Shown: positions 7,313-15,990, counted from the first letter of the stretch. The stretch is 64,000 nt of DNA from SIG565 sp045651765 (GCA_045651765.1 JAZRSY010000003.1:62001-126000), one strand, 5' to 3'. Translations and numbers: made by a program. Notes: generated from the letters alone by a model not told the origin.

Positions 7313-9397
7313 TTAAATTTTAAATAATAAATCGGCATATGACGGGAACGGCCATTTGCGTTTATCGGTTATGAGTTCAGCCTCGTCCACCGGTTTGCGT
7401 AGTTCGGCCATAAGTGGTAAAACATTGTTTTTATAGGCCAAAGCTTCGTCCAAATAGTGCATTTTTTTATTGGGTATTGCTTGTTCTAATTTTTTGCTTA
7501 ATTCATGCATTTTTATAACGCAATTGTTAAGTGTTTTTATGGTTTCCTTTTCAACAGAACAATCTATGCCCTTAACAGCGGCTTTTTTATTAACCACAGT
7601 TTTGCTAAGTTTATTAATGTGCCAAGTAACAGCCGGTATAATGCTTTTACGCACCATATCAATAAGTGTTACGGCCTCAATATGCACAGTTTTGCTGTAG
7701 TTTTCAAGGTTGATTTCTTTGCGGCACTCAAGCTCGGCCTCGTTGAAAACACCATTCCTTGCAAAAAGTTCAATATTCTTTTTGTCGGTTAAATGAACAA
7801 CGGCATCTACTGTTGTGGGGTAGTTTATAAGACCACGCTTTTTAGATTCAATAACCCAATCTTCTGCATAGCCATCACCATTGAAAATAATGCGTTTATG
7901 GTTAAGATAAGTTTCTTTAATAATACAGTTAACCTCGGCAATAAAATCTTCGGCTACTTCAAGGCGGTCGGCATAACCCTTTAGAACATCGGCCACAACG
8001 GTATTAATTACGGTGTTGGGGCCCGAAACCGAAAGCGAAGAACCGCACATTCTAAATTCAAATTTATTGCCGGTAAATGCAAACGGAGAAGTACGATTAC
8101 GGTCGGTATTATCTTTAGGTATATTAGGCAGTGTTTTAGCGCCGATTTTCATAACGCCGGCGTCGTGCTTAACAAAGGGCTTGTCCCCTGCTATTGATTC
8201 TAAAACATTGGTTAGTTCGTCGCCCAAGAATATAGAAACAATGGCGGGTGGTGCCTCACTGGAGCCTAGGCGGTGGTCGTTACCGGCCGAAGCCACAGTA
8301 ATTCTAAGTAAATCTTGGTGTTCGTCAATTGCCTTAATAACGGCCGACAAGAAAATTAAAAATTGTGCGTTATCTTCGGGGGTTTTACCGGGGTCTAACA
8401 AATTAATACCGGTATCGGTTCCTATTGCCCAGTTATTGTGCTTGCCGCTGCCCGAAACCGAGCTAAATGGTTTTTCATGCAATAGACAAACAAGGCCGTG
8501 GCGTTCGGCAACCTTTTTCATAACCTCCATTGTTAATTGGTTGTGGTCGGCCGCAATATTGGTTGTAGTATAAATTGGGGCAAGCTCGTGCTGTGCAGGA
8601 GCAACCTCGTTATGTTTGGTTTTGGCATAAATGCCTAATTTCCAAAGTTCTTCGTCCAATTCTTTCATAAAGGCCGAAATTCTGGGTTTTATAACACCAT
8701 AATAATGGTCGTCCATCTCTTGACCTTTGGGGGAACGTGCACCTATTAAGGTTCTGCCACAAAAAACAAGGTCGGGGCGTTTGTCGAATAATTCTTTATC
8801 AATTAAAAAATATTCTTGTTCGGGGCCCACGGTTGTGGTTATGTATTTTACGGTGTCGTTGCCAAATAGCCTTACAATACGTTTGGCTTGTGAACTTATG
8901 GCATCCATAGAACGAAGCAATGGTGTTTTTTTGTCGAGTGCTTCGCCACCGTAGGAACAAAAGGCTGTGGGAATGCAAAGGGTTGAATCCTTTACAAAGG
9001 CATAAGAAGTGGAATCCCATACGGTGTAACCGCGGGCTTCAAAGGTGGCCCTTAAACCACCCGACGGGAAGGATGAAGCATCGCTTTCGCCCTTAATTAG
9101 TTCCTTGCCCGAAAACTCCATTATTACCTTGCCTTTTCCGGTTGGGGTAATAAAACTATCGTGTTTTTCGGCAGTTATGCCTGTTAAGGGTTGGAACCAA
9201 TGTGTAAAGTGGGTAGCACCACGCTCTACGGCCCAATCTTTCATTGCATTTGCTACATCATTAGCAATGCTTATATCAAGGCTTTTGCCTTCTCGTATTG
9301 TCTTTTTAAGAGCTTTATATGTATCTTCGGGTAGACGGGCTTTCATTTCGCAATCGTTAAAAACCGCACTACCGAAAATCTCGGGTATATTATTCAT
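7313..9397 (-). CDS. glnN: Glutamine synthetase type III
   Basis: Joins ammonia to glutamate using ATP to make glutamine. The 694-residue length identifies the large GSIII (GlnN) type, found in Bacteroidetes, cyanobacteria and many Clostridia; GSI is only about 450 residues. The N-terminal FGSAVFNDCEMKARLP, the GSIII-specific FTHWFQPLTG, KHDSFITP and the catalytic-domain VGPEQEYFLID are visible. KHNEVAPAQHELAP and the ATP-site RLGSSEAPPAI follow. The start is ATG 9397, preceded by GGAGGAAAGG; an in-frame upstream extension of 33 codons runs through the promoter and is not coding. The gene is monocistronic with its own promoter. Confidence 0.95.
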   Translation of the reverse strand: MNNIPEIFGSAVFNDCEMKARLPEDTYKALKKTIREGKSLDISIANDVANAMKDWAVERGATHFTHWFQPLTGITAEKHDSFITPTGKGKVIMEFSGKELIKGESDASSFPSGGLRATFEARGYTVWDSTSYAFVKDSTLCIPTAFCSYGGEALDKKTPLLRSMDAISSQAKRIVRLFGNDTVKYITTTVGPEQEYFLIDKELFDKRPDLVFCGRTLIGARSPKGQEMDDHYYGVIKPRISAFMKELDEELWKLGIYAKTKHNEVAPAQHELAPIYTTTNIAADHNQLTMEVMKKVAERHGLVCLLHEKPFSSVSGSGKHNNWAIGTDTGINLLDPGKTPEDNAQFLIFLSAVIKAIDEHQDLLRITVASAGNDHRLGSSEAPPAIVSIFLGDELTNVLESIAGDKPFVKHDAGVMKIGAKTLPNIPKDNTDRNRTSPFAFTGNKFEFRMCGSSLSVSGPNTVINTVVADVLKGYADRLEVAEDFIAEVNCIIKETYLNHKRIIFNGDGYAEDWVIESKKRGLINYPTTVDAVVHLTDKKNIELFARNGVFNEAELECRKEINLENYSKTVHIEAVTLIDMVRKSIIPAVTWHINKLSKTVVNKKAAVKGIDCSVEKETIKTLNNCVIKMHELSKKLEQAIPNKKMHYLDEALAYKNNVLPLMAELRKPVDEAELITDKRKWPFPSYADLLFKI

Positions 9398-9432
9398 ACC
9401 TTTCCTCCAAAACAAAATAATAACATAATTAA

Positions 9433-9462
9433 AGTATAACCCCTTTATATATGAAAAGTCAA
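9433..9462 (-). promoter_or_regulatory. Promoter of glnN
   Basis: On the minus strand TTGACT (9457-9462), 18-base spacer, TATACT (9433-9438). No GlnR/TnrA-type operator was recognised near it. Confidence 0.6.
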
Positions 9463-9509
9463 CTCCATTAAAATAAAACTTTTTAAAATACATCAATTCA
9501 GTTAATACT

Positions 9510-9550
9510 TAATAAAATTAAGTAAAATTAAAAATTACTTAATTTTATTA
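9510..9550. repeat. Perfect 16-bp AT-only inverted repeat upstream of glnN
   Basis: TAATAAAATTAAGTAA (9510-9525) and its exact reverse complement (9535-9550) flank a 9-base loop. It sits between the glnN promoter and the 3' end of the gene at 9592. It could be an operator or a weak terminator; there is no GC stem typical of intrinsic terminators. Confidence 0.6.
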
Positions 9551-9591
9551 TTGTTAAACTCGTATACAACAAGTTAGTAAACCCTTTTCGT

Positions 9592-10212
9592 TTAATTTGC
9601 AAATATAATACTCCCCAGCGAATTATTAATTACATCGGGTATAAAATACCCATTTGGAAAACTTAAATCGGTTTCAGTGTTATTAATTAAAAACAATAAA
9701 TCGTTGTGGGTAAAGCCTGCATTTTTAATGTTGTTTAAAATTTGCTTTGTAATTTGTTTTTTAAACACTTGGTCATTTGTTTTGCTTAACATTTCGGTAA
9801 CTTGAACCCCGCTGTAATTTAAAATCCCCTCTTGCTCGGTTTTCATTTTAACGCCGCCAAACCGGTCGATTAAATCGGCCAATGTAAAATAAGGAACGGT
9901 AAGTTCCGCCTGAACATTATACCCATAATTTAAAACATCTTTTTGTGTGGCATTGTTTTTCAGTAACAGAACGGTGGTTTGGTTATTTTTAGCGTCAAAA
10001 TAAAAATATTGACTTCCGCCACCCTCAAAATTTAATAAAACACCGCAATTATTAACGGCGGCTGCATCTTCATAAGGTATATTTTCTAAATTTAAGTCGA
10101 CTTCACTTTTTAAATTTATGCCCACCATTGCCGTAAAAATTAAAATTAAAACAGCACTTAATATAACACAAACGAAAAACACCTTAAAATAAATTGAAGC
10201 CCGTGTTTTCAT
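9592..10212 (-). CDS. Membrane-anchored protein with possible divergent LCP-like domain
   Basis: A 206-residue protein with one N-terminal membrane segment (about residues 8-30, KVFFVCVILSAVLILIF) and an extracytoplasmic remainder. The order of segments recalls LytR-CpsA-Psr enzymes: a strand pair with LLNFEGGGSQYFYFD, then YFTLADLIDRFGGVKM, then YSGVQVTEMLSKT and a basic helix KKQITKQILNNI. The Asp-Arg-x-Gly-Gly-Val stretch is the best LCP-like match. It is much shorter than working LCP phosphotransferases, and the arginine-rich catalytic residues are not clear. It may be a relic or a regulatory relative. A GGAGG site precedes the ATG. Confidence 0.4.
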   Translation of the reverse strand: MKTRASIYFKVFFVCVILSAVLILIFTAMVGINLKSEVDLNLENIPYEDAAAVNNCGVLLNFEGGGSQYFYFDAKNNQTTVLLLKNNATQKDVLNYGYNVQAELTVPYFTLADLIDRFGGVKMKTEQEGILNYSGVQVTEMLSKTNDQVFKKQITKQILNNIKNAGFTHNDLLFLINNTETDLSFPNGYFIPDVINNSLGSIIFAN

Positions 10213-10287
10213 AATTATTAACCTCCTAAAAAGTTACTTTAATAATTATGGTCAACACAAGCTTCTTTTATTCTTTATTTTTTAATA

Positions 10288-11154
10288 TTATTTATTTTGA
10301 TAGCCGACTGCAGGGGCATCTTCCGGGTACCAGCCCGAGAATCCCATTTCGGGCAGGGCGTCAATTGCGGCCATATCTTCAGGGGAAATTTCAAAACCGA
10401 ATACATCCATATTATCGACAATTCTTTCAGGATTTGTGGATTTAGGCAGCGGAACAACCCCGTGTTGCAAGGCATAACGAATACAGATTTTAGCAGGGGT
10501 TACATTGTATTTTTCGGCGAATTTTGCCATAGCCTCGCTTTTAAGAACGGTGCCGTGGCCAAGTGGGCTCCAACCCTGCACTAATATACCGTTTTCTTGG
10601 CAATATTTAACCGTTTCCGGCTGGGTATATCCGGGGTGGAATTCAAGCTGATTAACCATAACCGGAACCTTAGCGTATTTAGCAAGGGCAACAAGATGTT
10701 TTTCTTCAAAATTAGATACACCCAAAGCGCGTATTTTTCCATCATTATAGGCTTTTTCAAAGGCTCGCCAAGTTTCAGCATTAATCTCGGCCCATTCGGG
10801 AGTTGTTTTTTCAACATAAGGCCAATGAATTAAATATAAATCAAGGTAATCTGTGTCAAGTTTTTTAAGAGAAGCATCAATTGCAGCCAGGGTTACTTCG
10901 TAACCCCTTTCGGTAATTAAATATTTTGTGGTAAGAAAAATATCTTCCCTTTTAACGCCCGACTCTTTAATTCCTTGACCAACTGCAACCTCGTTGCCAT
11001 AGGCAGCGGCGGTATCAATATGGCGGTAGCCCGCCTTTAAGGCGCATTTAACACATTCTTTGGCAATATCGTTGGGGGTTTCCCAAGTGCCGTATCCCAC
11101 ACAAGGCATTTCCACGCCGTTTGCAAGTTTAATGGTATCGGTAACACTTTTCAT
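10288..11154 (-). CDS. Aldo/keto reductase
   Basis: NADPH-dependent oxidoreductase of the AKR superfamily, 288 residues, with the closest overall look to the AKR5-type 2,5-diketogluconate reductases. The catalytic tetrad is visible: Asp in HIDTAAAYGNE, Tyr in the same motif, Lys in FLTTKY and His in LYLIHWPY. The C-terminal cofactor segment PLPKSTNPERIVDNMDVF contains the Lys-Ser-x-x-x-x-Arg that recognises the 2'-phosphate of NADPH. The physiological substrate cannot be read from sequence. It has its own promoter and stands alone between unrelated genes. Confidence 0.9.
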   Translation of the reverse strand: MKSVTDTIKLANGVEMPCVGYGTWETPNDIAKECVKCALKAGYRHIDTAAAYGNEVAVGQGIKESGVKREDIFLTTKYLITERGYEVTLAAIDASLKKLDTDYLDLYLIHWPYVEKTTPEWAEINAETWRAFEKAYNDGKIRALGVSNFEEKHLVALAKYAKVPVMVNQLEFHPGYTQPETVKYCQENGILVQGWSPLGHGTVLKSEAMAKFAEKYNVTPAKICIRYALQHGVVPLPKSTNPERIVDNMDVFGFEISPEDMAAIDALPEMGFSGWYPEDAPAVGYQNK

Positions 11155-11194
11155 TATATGTTCGCTCCTTTAAATCATAAATTTACTACCTGTT

Positions 11195-11223
11195 ATTTTA
11201 CCATAATATTATGTGTTTTTCAA
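11195..11223 (-). promoter_or_regulatory. Promoter of the aldo/keto reductase gene
   Basis: On the minus strand TTGAAA (11218-11223), 17-base spacer, TAAAAT (11195-11200), followed by AAAGGAG before the ATG at 11154. Confidence 0.6.
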
Positions 11224-11240
11224 TTACCAAAAAAAATTGG

Positions 11241-11849
11241 TTATTTGCCGGCGTATTTTAAATATAAAACACCCTTTATAATTAAAAGAGCAAATAGTAT
11301 GGTTGTTGCATACACTTGCCTTGTTAAAATTAAAAATAAAACCGTTAGCGCGCCAAGCGCCATAGAGCCCCAAAACACGCCTTTTTCTAAGCGGCGAATA
11401 TTTAACTGTGTTAGCATAATTTTTAAAACCCCCGCCAAAACCAACAAAAGAAAAGCAGCCCAATATACAACGCCAAAGGTTGAAAATTGTGTAAATTTAA
11501 ACAGGGTTATAGAATGAACATTTTGCTCAACCATATTTGGATAAATCGGCAATATAATTAGCAGTAGTGTAAATAAATCTAAAACGCCGAAAATTAAGTT
11601 GCATATTTTTTGAATGTTTTGCTTGTTCTCTTTTTCTGCAATAGACAATATTTTTTCGCCCGATAACAGTTCATCTATTGAAACCGAAAAGAAATTTGCT
11701 ATTTCTTTTATTGAATCAATACCGGGGTACCCCCTGCCTGACTCCCATTTTGAAACGGCCGTTCTTGAAACAAACAGGCATTGTGCCAATTCTTCTTGAG
11801 TAATACCTTTATTTTTTCTTAAATTTTGAAGTTTTTTTCCGAATTCCAA
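11241..11849 (-). CDS. XRE-family HTH regulator with membrane-spanning C-terminus
   Basis: Residues 1-60 form a Cro/C1-type helix-turn-helix: LRKNKGITQEELAQCLFVSR is followed by TAVSKWESGRGYPGID and then SIDELLSGE. The remaining 130 residues have four hydrophobic segments, so the regulator is membrane-tethered. TTG 11849 (MEFGKKLQNL) is taken as start because AGGGGG lies 7 bases upstream; an ATG at 11870 precedes that site. The start lies 31 bases inside the end of the PAP2 gene, so the two are translationally coupled. Such membrane HTH proteins often control their linked envelope gene, but this is inference. Confidence 0.78.
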   Translation of the reverse strand: MEFGKKLQNLRKNKGITQEELAQCLFVSRTAVSKWESGRGYPGIDSIKEIANFFSVSIDELLSGEKILSIAEKENKQNIQKICNLIFGVLDLFTLLLIILPIYPNMVEQNVHSITLFKFTQFSTFGVVYWAAFLLLVLAGVLKIMLTQLNIRRLEKGVFWGSMALGALTVLFLILTRQVYATTILFALLIIKGVLYLKYAGK

Positions 11850-12514
11850 GCTATAACCCCCTTTTTGCATATTATAAAAAGAAAACCTTTATAAATGTTA
11901 AATAACCCTGCGCTGATTATCACAGAGCCTAAAATATCGGTAAACCAATGCACACCCGAAACCAGCCTTGCAACCACCATAAATATTGAAAAAGCAGTGG
12001 TTAATAAATTTGCGGTTGTTTTTAATGTGTTGTTTTTGAATCTTCTATTAATTTGTTGGGCAAGTGTTGGCATTACACCCAAAACCAACAGTGTAGTCGA
12101 AGATGGATATGAGGCTTCTGAAAAACCATTTATAAGTATTGGCCTGTAATTTATTGGAATTATTTCAAACACAACATAAAGAGTGGCCACAACAATATAA
12201 TATAGACCTAAAATCAGAATATCGGCATCTACCTTTAAAAGACTTTTGCGGATAATGAGTTGAACAAGCCCTAAAATGCCAAAAACAGCCACCACCAATA
12301 ATGGTACAAGACTCAACCAATCGGTAATGGTATAAAGCGCCATATTAACACCAAACAGTTTGTGAAACTTACAGTTAAAGGTAGAAAACCCAATGTTAGT
12401 CTCATTTACACCAAGCGGTTTTACATCAATATTCTGCACAAGCCAAGTGAAAATTACAAAAGCAGCAACAAGCACCGCCCCTAAAAATATCCTTTTTTTT
12501 CCTAATTCTTTCAT
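11819..12514 (-). CDS. PAP2-superfamily membrane protein with degenerate phosphatase motifs
   Basis: A 231-residue protein with about six membrane segments. The three PAP2 signature regions can be placed, but two are altered. Region 1 reads EIIPINYRP, with Glu where the usual Lys of KxxxxxxRP would be. Region 2 reads YPSSTT, without the His of PSGH. Region 3, RLVSGVHWFTDILG, keeps the Arg/His/Asp set. Known PAP2 enzymes dephosphorylate lipid phosphates; this member may be a variant subfamily or may have lost activity. AGGAGG precedes the ATG. The downstream HTH gene overlaps its 3' end. Confidence 0.75.
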   Translation of the reverse strand: MKELGKKRIFLGAVLVAAFVIFTWLVQNIDVKPLGVNETNIGFSTFNCKFHKLFGVNMALYTITDWLSLVPLLVVAVFGILGLVQLIIRKSLLKVDADILILGLYYIVVATLYVVFEIIPINYRPILINGFSEASYPSSTTLLVLGVMPTLAQQINRRFKNNTLKTTANLLTTAFSIFMVVARLVSGVHWFTDILGSVIISAGLFNIYKGFLFIICKKGVIAWNSEKNFKI

Positions 12515-12667
12515 TTTTTGTCCTCCTAAAATTCAACTTGCCTTTCGGCAGTTTTATTTTATAAAATAACACAAAAAAACAAAAGAATTGTTTTTTCACA
12601 TTGGCGACACTTTTCGTAACATTTAAAACATTATAGCACAAATTTATAAAAAATTCTATTATATAAC

Positions 12668-12732
12668 AAAACCCCACACACCTTTTGGTGTATGGGATTT
12701 TTGATATGTTGAACCGATTTAGATATTGAATA
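12668..12732 (-). terminator. Terminator plus conserved 3' tail, copy A
   Basis: Hairpin around ACACACC-TTTT-GGTGTAT (12668-12702), then a tail that on the minus strand reads ATATCTAAATCGGTTCAACA directly after the stop of the HTH gene at 12733. The tail is related to those at 13.6, 16.2, 16.5 and 17.1 kb. Confidence 0.7.
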
Positions 12733-13341
12733 TTATTTCTTTAACACTTTTTTGCACCAAGTGCGTTTGTGGCATTTTGGGCACTTTAGGTAACGGGTAG
12801 TTCCCATGTGCATGGCGTTAAGCGCTTGTGAATAGGTAGGCACAATCTCAAAGCCGCAATTTTGGCATTTGTAAGCGCCAACGCTAACCTCAAGTTTTAA
12901 TGCGTAAAAACACGGGATTAGGAACACAACGCAGAGTGCAAGTATGGCAACGAGCATCCAAGGGCCCTCGGGCACAAAAAATGCGACGATAGCGAGACCT
13001 CCGATTAATCCAATAATACTTACTGTCATAATCGCCCACATTGCTGTCCATATTGTTTTGTTTTTTTGTTCTATATCTTTTGCCATATCTAATAGAAGTT
13101 GTTCGTTTTTCTCATTATTATTTTCCATATTTATTCTCTCCCCACTTAATAATTCGTTTACATTAATGCCAAGAATATCACAGAGTTCCAGCATTATTGA
13201 GGTATCGGGCATTGTTTTTCCTGTTTCCCATTTTGATACCGCCCTATCGGTGATATTCAGTTTTTCTGCCAACTGCATTTGTGTTAAGTTTGCCTTTTTT
13301 CTGCATTCGGCAATAAATTTTCCAATTTTAATTTGGTTCAT
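12733..13341 (-). CDS. XRE-family HTH regulator with two membrane segments and a zinc-ribbon
   Basis: Start ATG 13341 (MNQIKIGKFI) follows AGGAGG; a longer in-frame reading upstream has no ribosome binding site. Residues 5-65 are a Cro/C1-type HTH containing AECRKKANLTQMQLAEKLN and TDRAVSKWETGKTMPDTS. Two hydrophobic segments follow around residues 95-145. The C-terminus carries a four-cysteine ribbon: KCQNCGFEI, then KCPKCHKRTWC. Membrane-tethered regulators of this layout are common in gut Clostridia, and their ligands are mostly unknown. It is a single-gene unit with the shared promoter motif upstream and the shared terminator tail downstream. Confidence 0.8.
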   Translation of the reverse strand: MNQIKIGKFIAECRKKANLTQMQLAEKLNITDRAVSKWETGKTMPDTSIMLELCDILGINVNELLSGERINMENNNEKNEQLLLDMAKDIEQKNKTIWTAMWAIMTVSIIGLIGGLAIVAFFVPEGPWMLVAILALCVVFLIPCFYALKLEVSVGAYKCQNCGFEIVPTYSQALNAMHMGTTRYLKCPKCHKRTWCKKVLKK

Positions 13342-13464
13342 AAGCTGCCTCCTTTCATATTCATTATAGATAATTGAAGCAAAAAAATACACATACCATT
13401 GGTTGAGTGGAGAGAAATCAACCCATGGTAAAGTGGAAAATGACCGTCGAATTTATCTTTATCA

Positions 13465-13490
13465 AACTGATTATATCATAAAATTTTAAA
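13465..13490 (-). promoter_or_regulatory. Shared promoter motif, copy 1
   Basis: A 26-base string identical to 16963-16988. On the minus strand it contains TTTTATGATATAAT, an extended -10 (TGaTATAAT; -10 at 13470-13475), upstream of the HTH gene at 13341. Confidence 0.65.
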
Positions 13491-13520
13491 TTTTTCCACC
13501 TAATATTGTGCTTTTATTTA

Positions 13521-13659
13521 GTTCAATTCCTCACCGAAAGCCGTTTTGGGCGGAGAATATCTATTAAGTTTCATATTGAAAGTTGGTAAGAAAAAAGTCC
13601 GAAACCGTTTTGGTTTCGGACTTTTCTGCCCCGATATCTAAATCGGTTCGCAATGTTGG
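13521..13659 (-). repeat. Inter-cassette repeat R1
   Basis: A 139-base segment that aligns along its length with 16131-16269. It includes the terminator hairpin 13593-13625 (stem AAAGTCCGAAACC/GGTTTCGGACTTT), the small palindrome CCGATATCTAAATCGG and the string TTCGCAATGTTGG. It ends close to the 3' end of the ABC permease gene, with GCACGTTGCACCGAAAAAG between. Confidence 0.75.
13593..13625 (-). terminator. Terminator of the ABC exporter unit (copy B)
   Basis: Fourteen-bp stem AAAAGTCCGAAACC with GGTTTCGGACTTTT around a GTTTT loop; T-run on the minus strand. Confidence 0.85.
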
Positions 13660-13680
13660 CACGTTGCACCGAAAAAGATA

Positions 13681-14922
13681 TCACGCCTTCCACACAGCTT
13701 TGATAATATTGCCGATCTTGGGCGATGTTCCGTACATAAGAACACCAACACGGTAGATCTTAGCAGAAAGAATTCCAATTCCGAAGGTAGATGCAATCAA
13801 AATACCGATGGAAATTGCAATCTCATACCAAGGCACAGTGCTCATAGCAATTCTTGTGAACATAGCCATTGGCGAGGTGAACGGAATGTAGGAACAAACT
13901 TTCATCAGTAGGTTATCCACACTTCCGCTACTCATTGAGAACATAACCACCATAAAACCAATAACGAACAGGAAGGTTACCGGCTGAACGGCTGTATTGA
14001 TATCTTCCAGTTTTGAAACCGTAGAAGAAATTGCACCATAGAGGAACGCATAAATCAAGAATCCAAGCAAGAAGAATACGAGCATATATGCAAACAACTC
14101 AGGCGGAATATTAAAGATAGAGTCAATGATTCCGTTATCTCCCCAATAGGACTTGTTCACGTTGTAGAACACAAGTGCCGAGCCGAAGATGGCAATAAGC
14201 TGAACAAGACCTGCCATACAAGCTGCCAAAACCTTACCAAACATCATATTGATGGGCTTAGCGCTGGTGATAAGCAACTCCATGGCACGAGAGCTTTTTT
14301 CGGTTGCAACACTCATTGCAACCATTTGACCGTAAAGCAGAATAACCATATACAGCGCAAAAATCATAATGTATGTATAGAAAAAGTTTTGCATTTGATC
14401 TTTGCCAAGGCTTTCTACTTTACTCTCAATCTGAATACTCATAACCCCTGCGACATCTTCAGCTGACATACCACCGCCTATCATAGCGTTCATTTGATAG
14501 ATCTGTTGTAGTACGCCTGTGGCAATATCGGGATTCATATCGTACATTGAAAGATTATCAACGTAATATGTGAACGAAGTTGCCCCGTTCATTACAAAAG
14601 CACACTCCACATCACCGGAAGTGATTTTATCCTTAATTACGCTGATTTCCTCATCTGTAATCTGCACATCATAGTCAGTAAAGGAGGCGGCAAATGTTTC
14701 TTTCACCATATCCGCCTGCATAGGACCGTCTGCCTTTACAAGCATAACGGAAAGGTCTGCGGTGGTATTAGAAGTATCGTCTGATTCGAACAAGGCTGTA
14801 ATCCGAGGGAAGAACATAACGATAGCGATAACCACCATCAAAAAGATGGTTACGCCGACAAACGCCTTATTCTTGGCATAATTTTTAAGTTCAAATTTAA
14901 GTATTTTTCCAAACTGTTTCAT
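13681..14922 (-). CDS. ABC-2-type exporter permease (NatB/YhaP-like)
   Basis: Membrane subunit of an ABC exporter, 413 residues. It has the ABC-2 layout: one membrane segment near residue 20 (FVGVTIFLMVVIAIVMFF), then a large extracytoplasmic domain to about residue 180. Five membrane segments follow, including FFYTYIMIFALYMVILLYGQ. The segment VATEKSSRAMELLITSAKP is the typical coupling region of the NatB/YhaP group. The substrate cannot be read; relatives export sodium, peptides or drugs. It begins 3 bases after the ATPase stop. Base composition and codon use differ from flanking core genes, suggesting transfer. Confidence 0.87.
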   Translation of the reverse strand: MKQFGKILKFELKNYAKNKAFVGVTIFLMVVIAIVMFFPRITALFESDDTSNTTADLSVMLVKADGPMQADMVKETFAASFTDYDVQITDEEISVIKDKITSGDVECAFVMNGATSFTYYVDNLSMYDMNPDIATGVLQQIYQMNAMIGGGMSAEDVAGVMSIQIESKVESLGKDQMQNFFYTYIMIFALYMVILLYGQMVAMSVATEKSSRAMELLITSAKPINMMFGKVLAACMAGLVQLIAIFGSALVFYNVNKSYWGDNGIIDSIFNIPPELFAYMLVFFLLGFLIYAFLYGAISSTVSKLEDINTAVQPVTFLFVIGFMVVMFSMSSGSVDNLLMKVCSYIPFTSPMAMFTRIAMSTVPWYEIAISIGILIASTFGIGILSAKIYRVGVLMYGTSPKIGNIIKAVWKA

Positions 14923-14925
14923 TGT

Positions 14926-15825
14926 TTAGTCCTCCTGTGCTACATCGCCTGCATATTCTACAAAAATATCGTTGAGGGAAGGTTCATAAACCTTTACCTC
15001 GTCAATATCATAAGTTTCTACAAGACGAGTCATAGTAGCTTTCTTTTCGGAGGGCGAGCCCAAGCGAATCATTAAATCACCATTGTCCATAACGGTACAG
15101 GAAGAACCAAAATCAGCTATGATTGCATCGGGTGTTTCTGTTTTTACAACCAAGCGGTCACGGGGATAGTCACGCTTGATATCGTGCAAATCTCCATGAA
15201 GAGCAACAACACCGTTATTAAGGATCGCAATGCTGTCGCAGAATTCTTCTATGTAGCTCATTTGATGGCTGGAGAAAAGAACGATCTTGCCCTTCGCAAT
15301 CTGTTCCTTAACCACATCCTTTAAGAGCATTGCATTTACAGGGTCAAGACCCGAAAAAGGCTCGTCAAGAATAATGATGTCTGGATCGTGAGCAAGAGCA
15401 GTAATAAGCTGAATTTTCTGCTGATTACCTTTTGAGAGAGTTTCGAGCTTCTTGTTGCGATACTCGGTCATACCAAGACGACCAAGCCAATAGTCGATTG
15501 ATTGCACAGCTGCCTTATGGCTCATTCCTTTCAGCTCTGCAAAATAGGTAAGCTGATCAATGATAATCTTCTTCGGATACAAGCCTCTTTCTTCGGGAAG
15601 ATAGCCGATGCCAATTTTGTTGTAATTAATAGGTTGACCATCGATCAGCACTTCACCGCTGTTTGCAGGAAATACATCCATCAAGATTCGAATAGACGTT
15701 GTTTTGCCGGCGCCGTTTCTGCCGAGCAAGCCAAAGGCTTTGCCGCCCTCTGCTTTGAATGAAACTCCGGTGAGGACTTTTTTCTCGCCAAAGGATTTTT
15801 CTATGTTTTTGAGTTCCAATACCAT
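14926..15825 (-). CDS. ABC exporter ATP-binding protein (NatA-like)
   Basis: Energising subunit of the exporter, 299 residues. Walker A LLGRNGAGKTT (about residue 33), the Q-loop region GYLPEERGLYPK, the signature LSKGNQQKIQ, Walker B DIIILDEPFSGLDP and switch His in FSSHQMSYIEE are visible. The C-terminal 80 residues, from about 215, match the accessory domain typical of NatA-type ATPases. GGAGG precedes ATG 15825. The gene has a leader of roughly 160 to 280 bases with nested stems and a terminator just before its ribosome binding site, so expression is probably controlled by attenuation. Drug or peptide export would suit that mode of control, but this is inference. Confidence 0.92.
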   Translation of the reverse strand: MVLELKNIEKSFGEKKVLTGVSFKAEGGKAFGLLGRNGAGKTTSIRILMDVFPANSGEVLIDGQPINYNKIGIGYLPEERGLYPKKIIIDQLTYFAELKGMSHKAAVQSIDYWLGRLGMTEYRNKKLETLSKGNQQKIQLITALAHDPDIIILDEPFSGLDPVNAMLLKDVVKEQIAKGKIVLFSSHQMSYIEEFCDSIAILNNGVVALHGDLHDIKRDYPRDRLVVKTETPDAIIADFGSSCTVMDNGDLMIRLGSPSEKKATMTRLVETYDIDEVKVYEPSLNDIFVEYAGDVAQED

Positions 15826-15847
15826 TTTTTTACCTCCTAATAAAAAA

Positions 15848-15869
15848 GTGCGCAGCCAAAACTACGCAC
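15848..15869 (-). terminator. Leader terminator (attenuator) of the ABC exporter
   Basis: On the minus strand GTGCGTAG (15862-15869) pairs with CTGCGCAC (15848-15855), one mismatch, followed by six U (15842-15847) and then the ribosome binding site. The 5' arm can instead pair through CGTAG (15862-15866) with CTACG (15877-15881), giving an alternative antiterminator. Confidence 0.7.
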
Positions 15870-15872
15870 CGA

Positions 15873-15983
15873 AAAACGTAGCCTGATCTGTTGCGACACA
15901 GTTCACTCCAAACAGGAAATGATATCAAGGCATACATTTTTACCAATAGTATGCCTGTTCAGAGTAATATTAAACTGTGCCGC
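15873..15983 (-). promoter_or_regulatory. Structured 5' leader RNA of the ABC exporter, family unknown
   Basis: An outer 11-bp stem joins 15973-15983 with 15893-15903 (GCGGCACAGUU with AACUGUGUCGC, one G-U). Inside are AACAGG/CCUGUU (15954-15959 with 15911-15916) and GGCAUAC/GUAUGCC (15949-15955 with 15929-15935). These two share bases and so compete or stack. A 35-codon reading frame starts at AUG 15937 within the leader, crosses the attenuator and stops at 15830-15832, inside the exporter's ribosome binding region. I do not recognise it as a named riboswitch class. Confidence 0.6.
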
Positions 15984-15990
15984 ATTTGGT

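Noticed and set aside
8013..8573. 186-codon frame opposite glnN
   Set aside because: Shadow of the highly conserved glnN coding sequence; composition and lack of a start signal argue against it.
15502..15886. Short plus-strand frames over the ABC ATPase start and leader
   Set aside because: They are complements of the ATPase and its leader, with no start signals.
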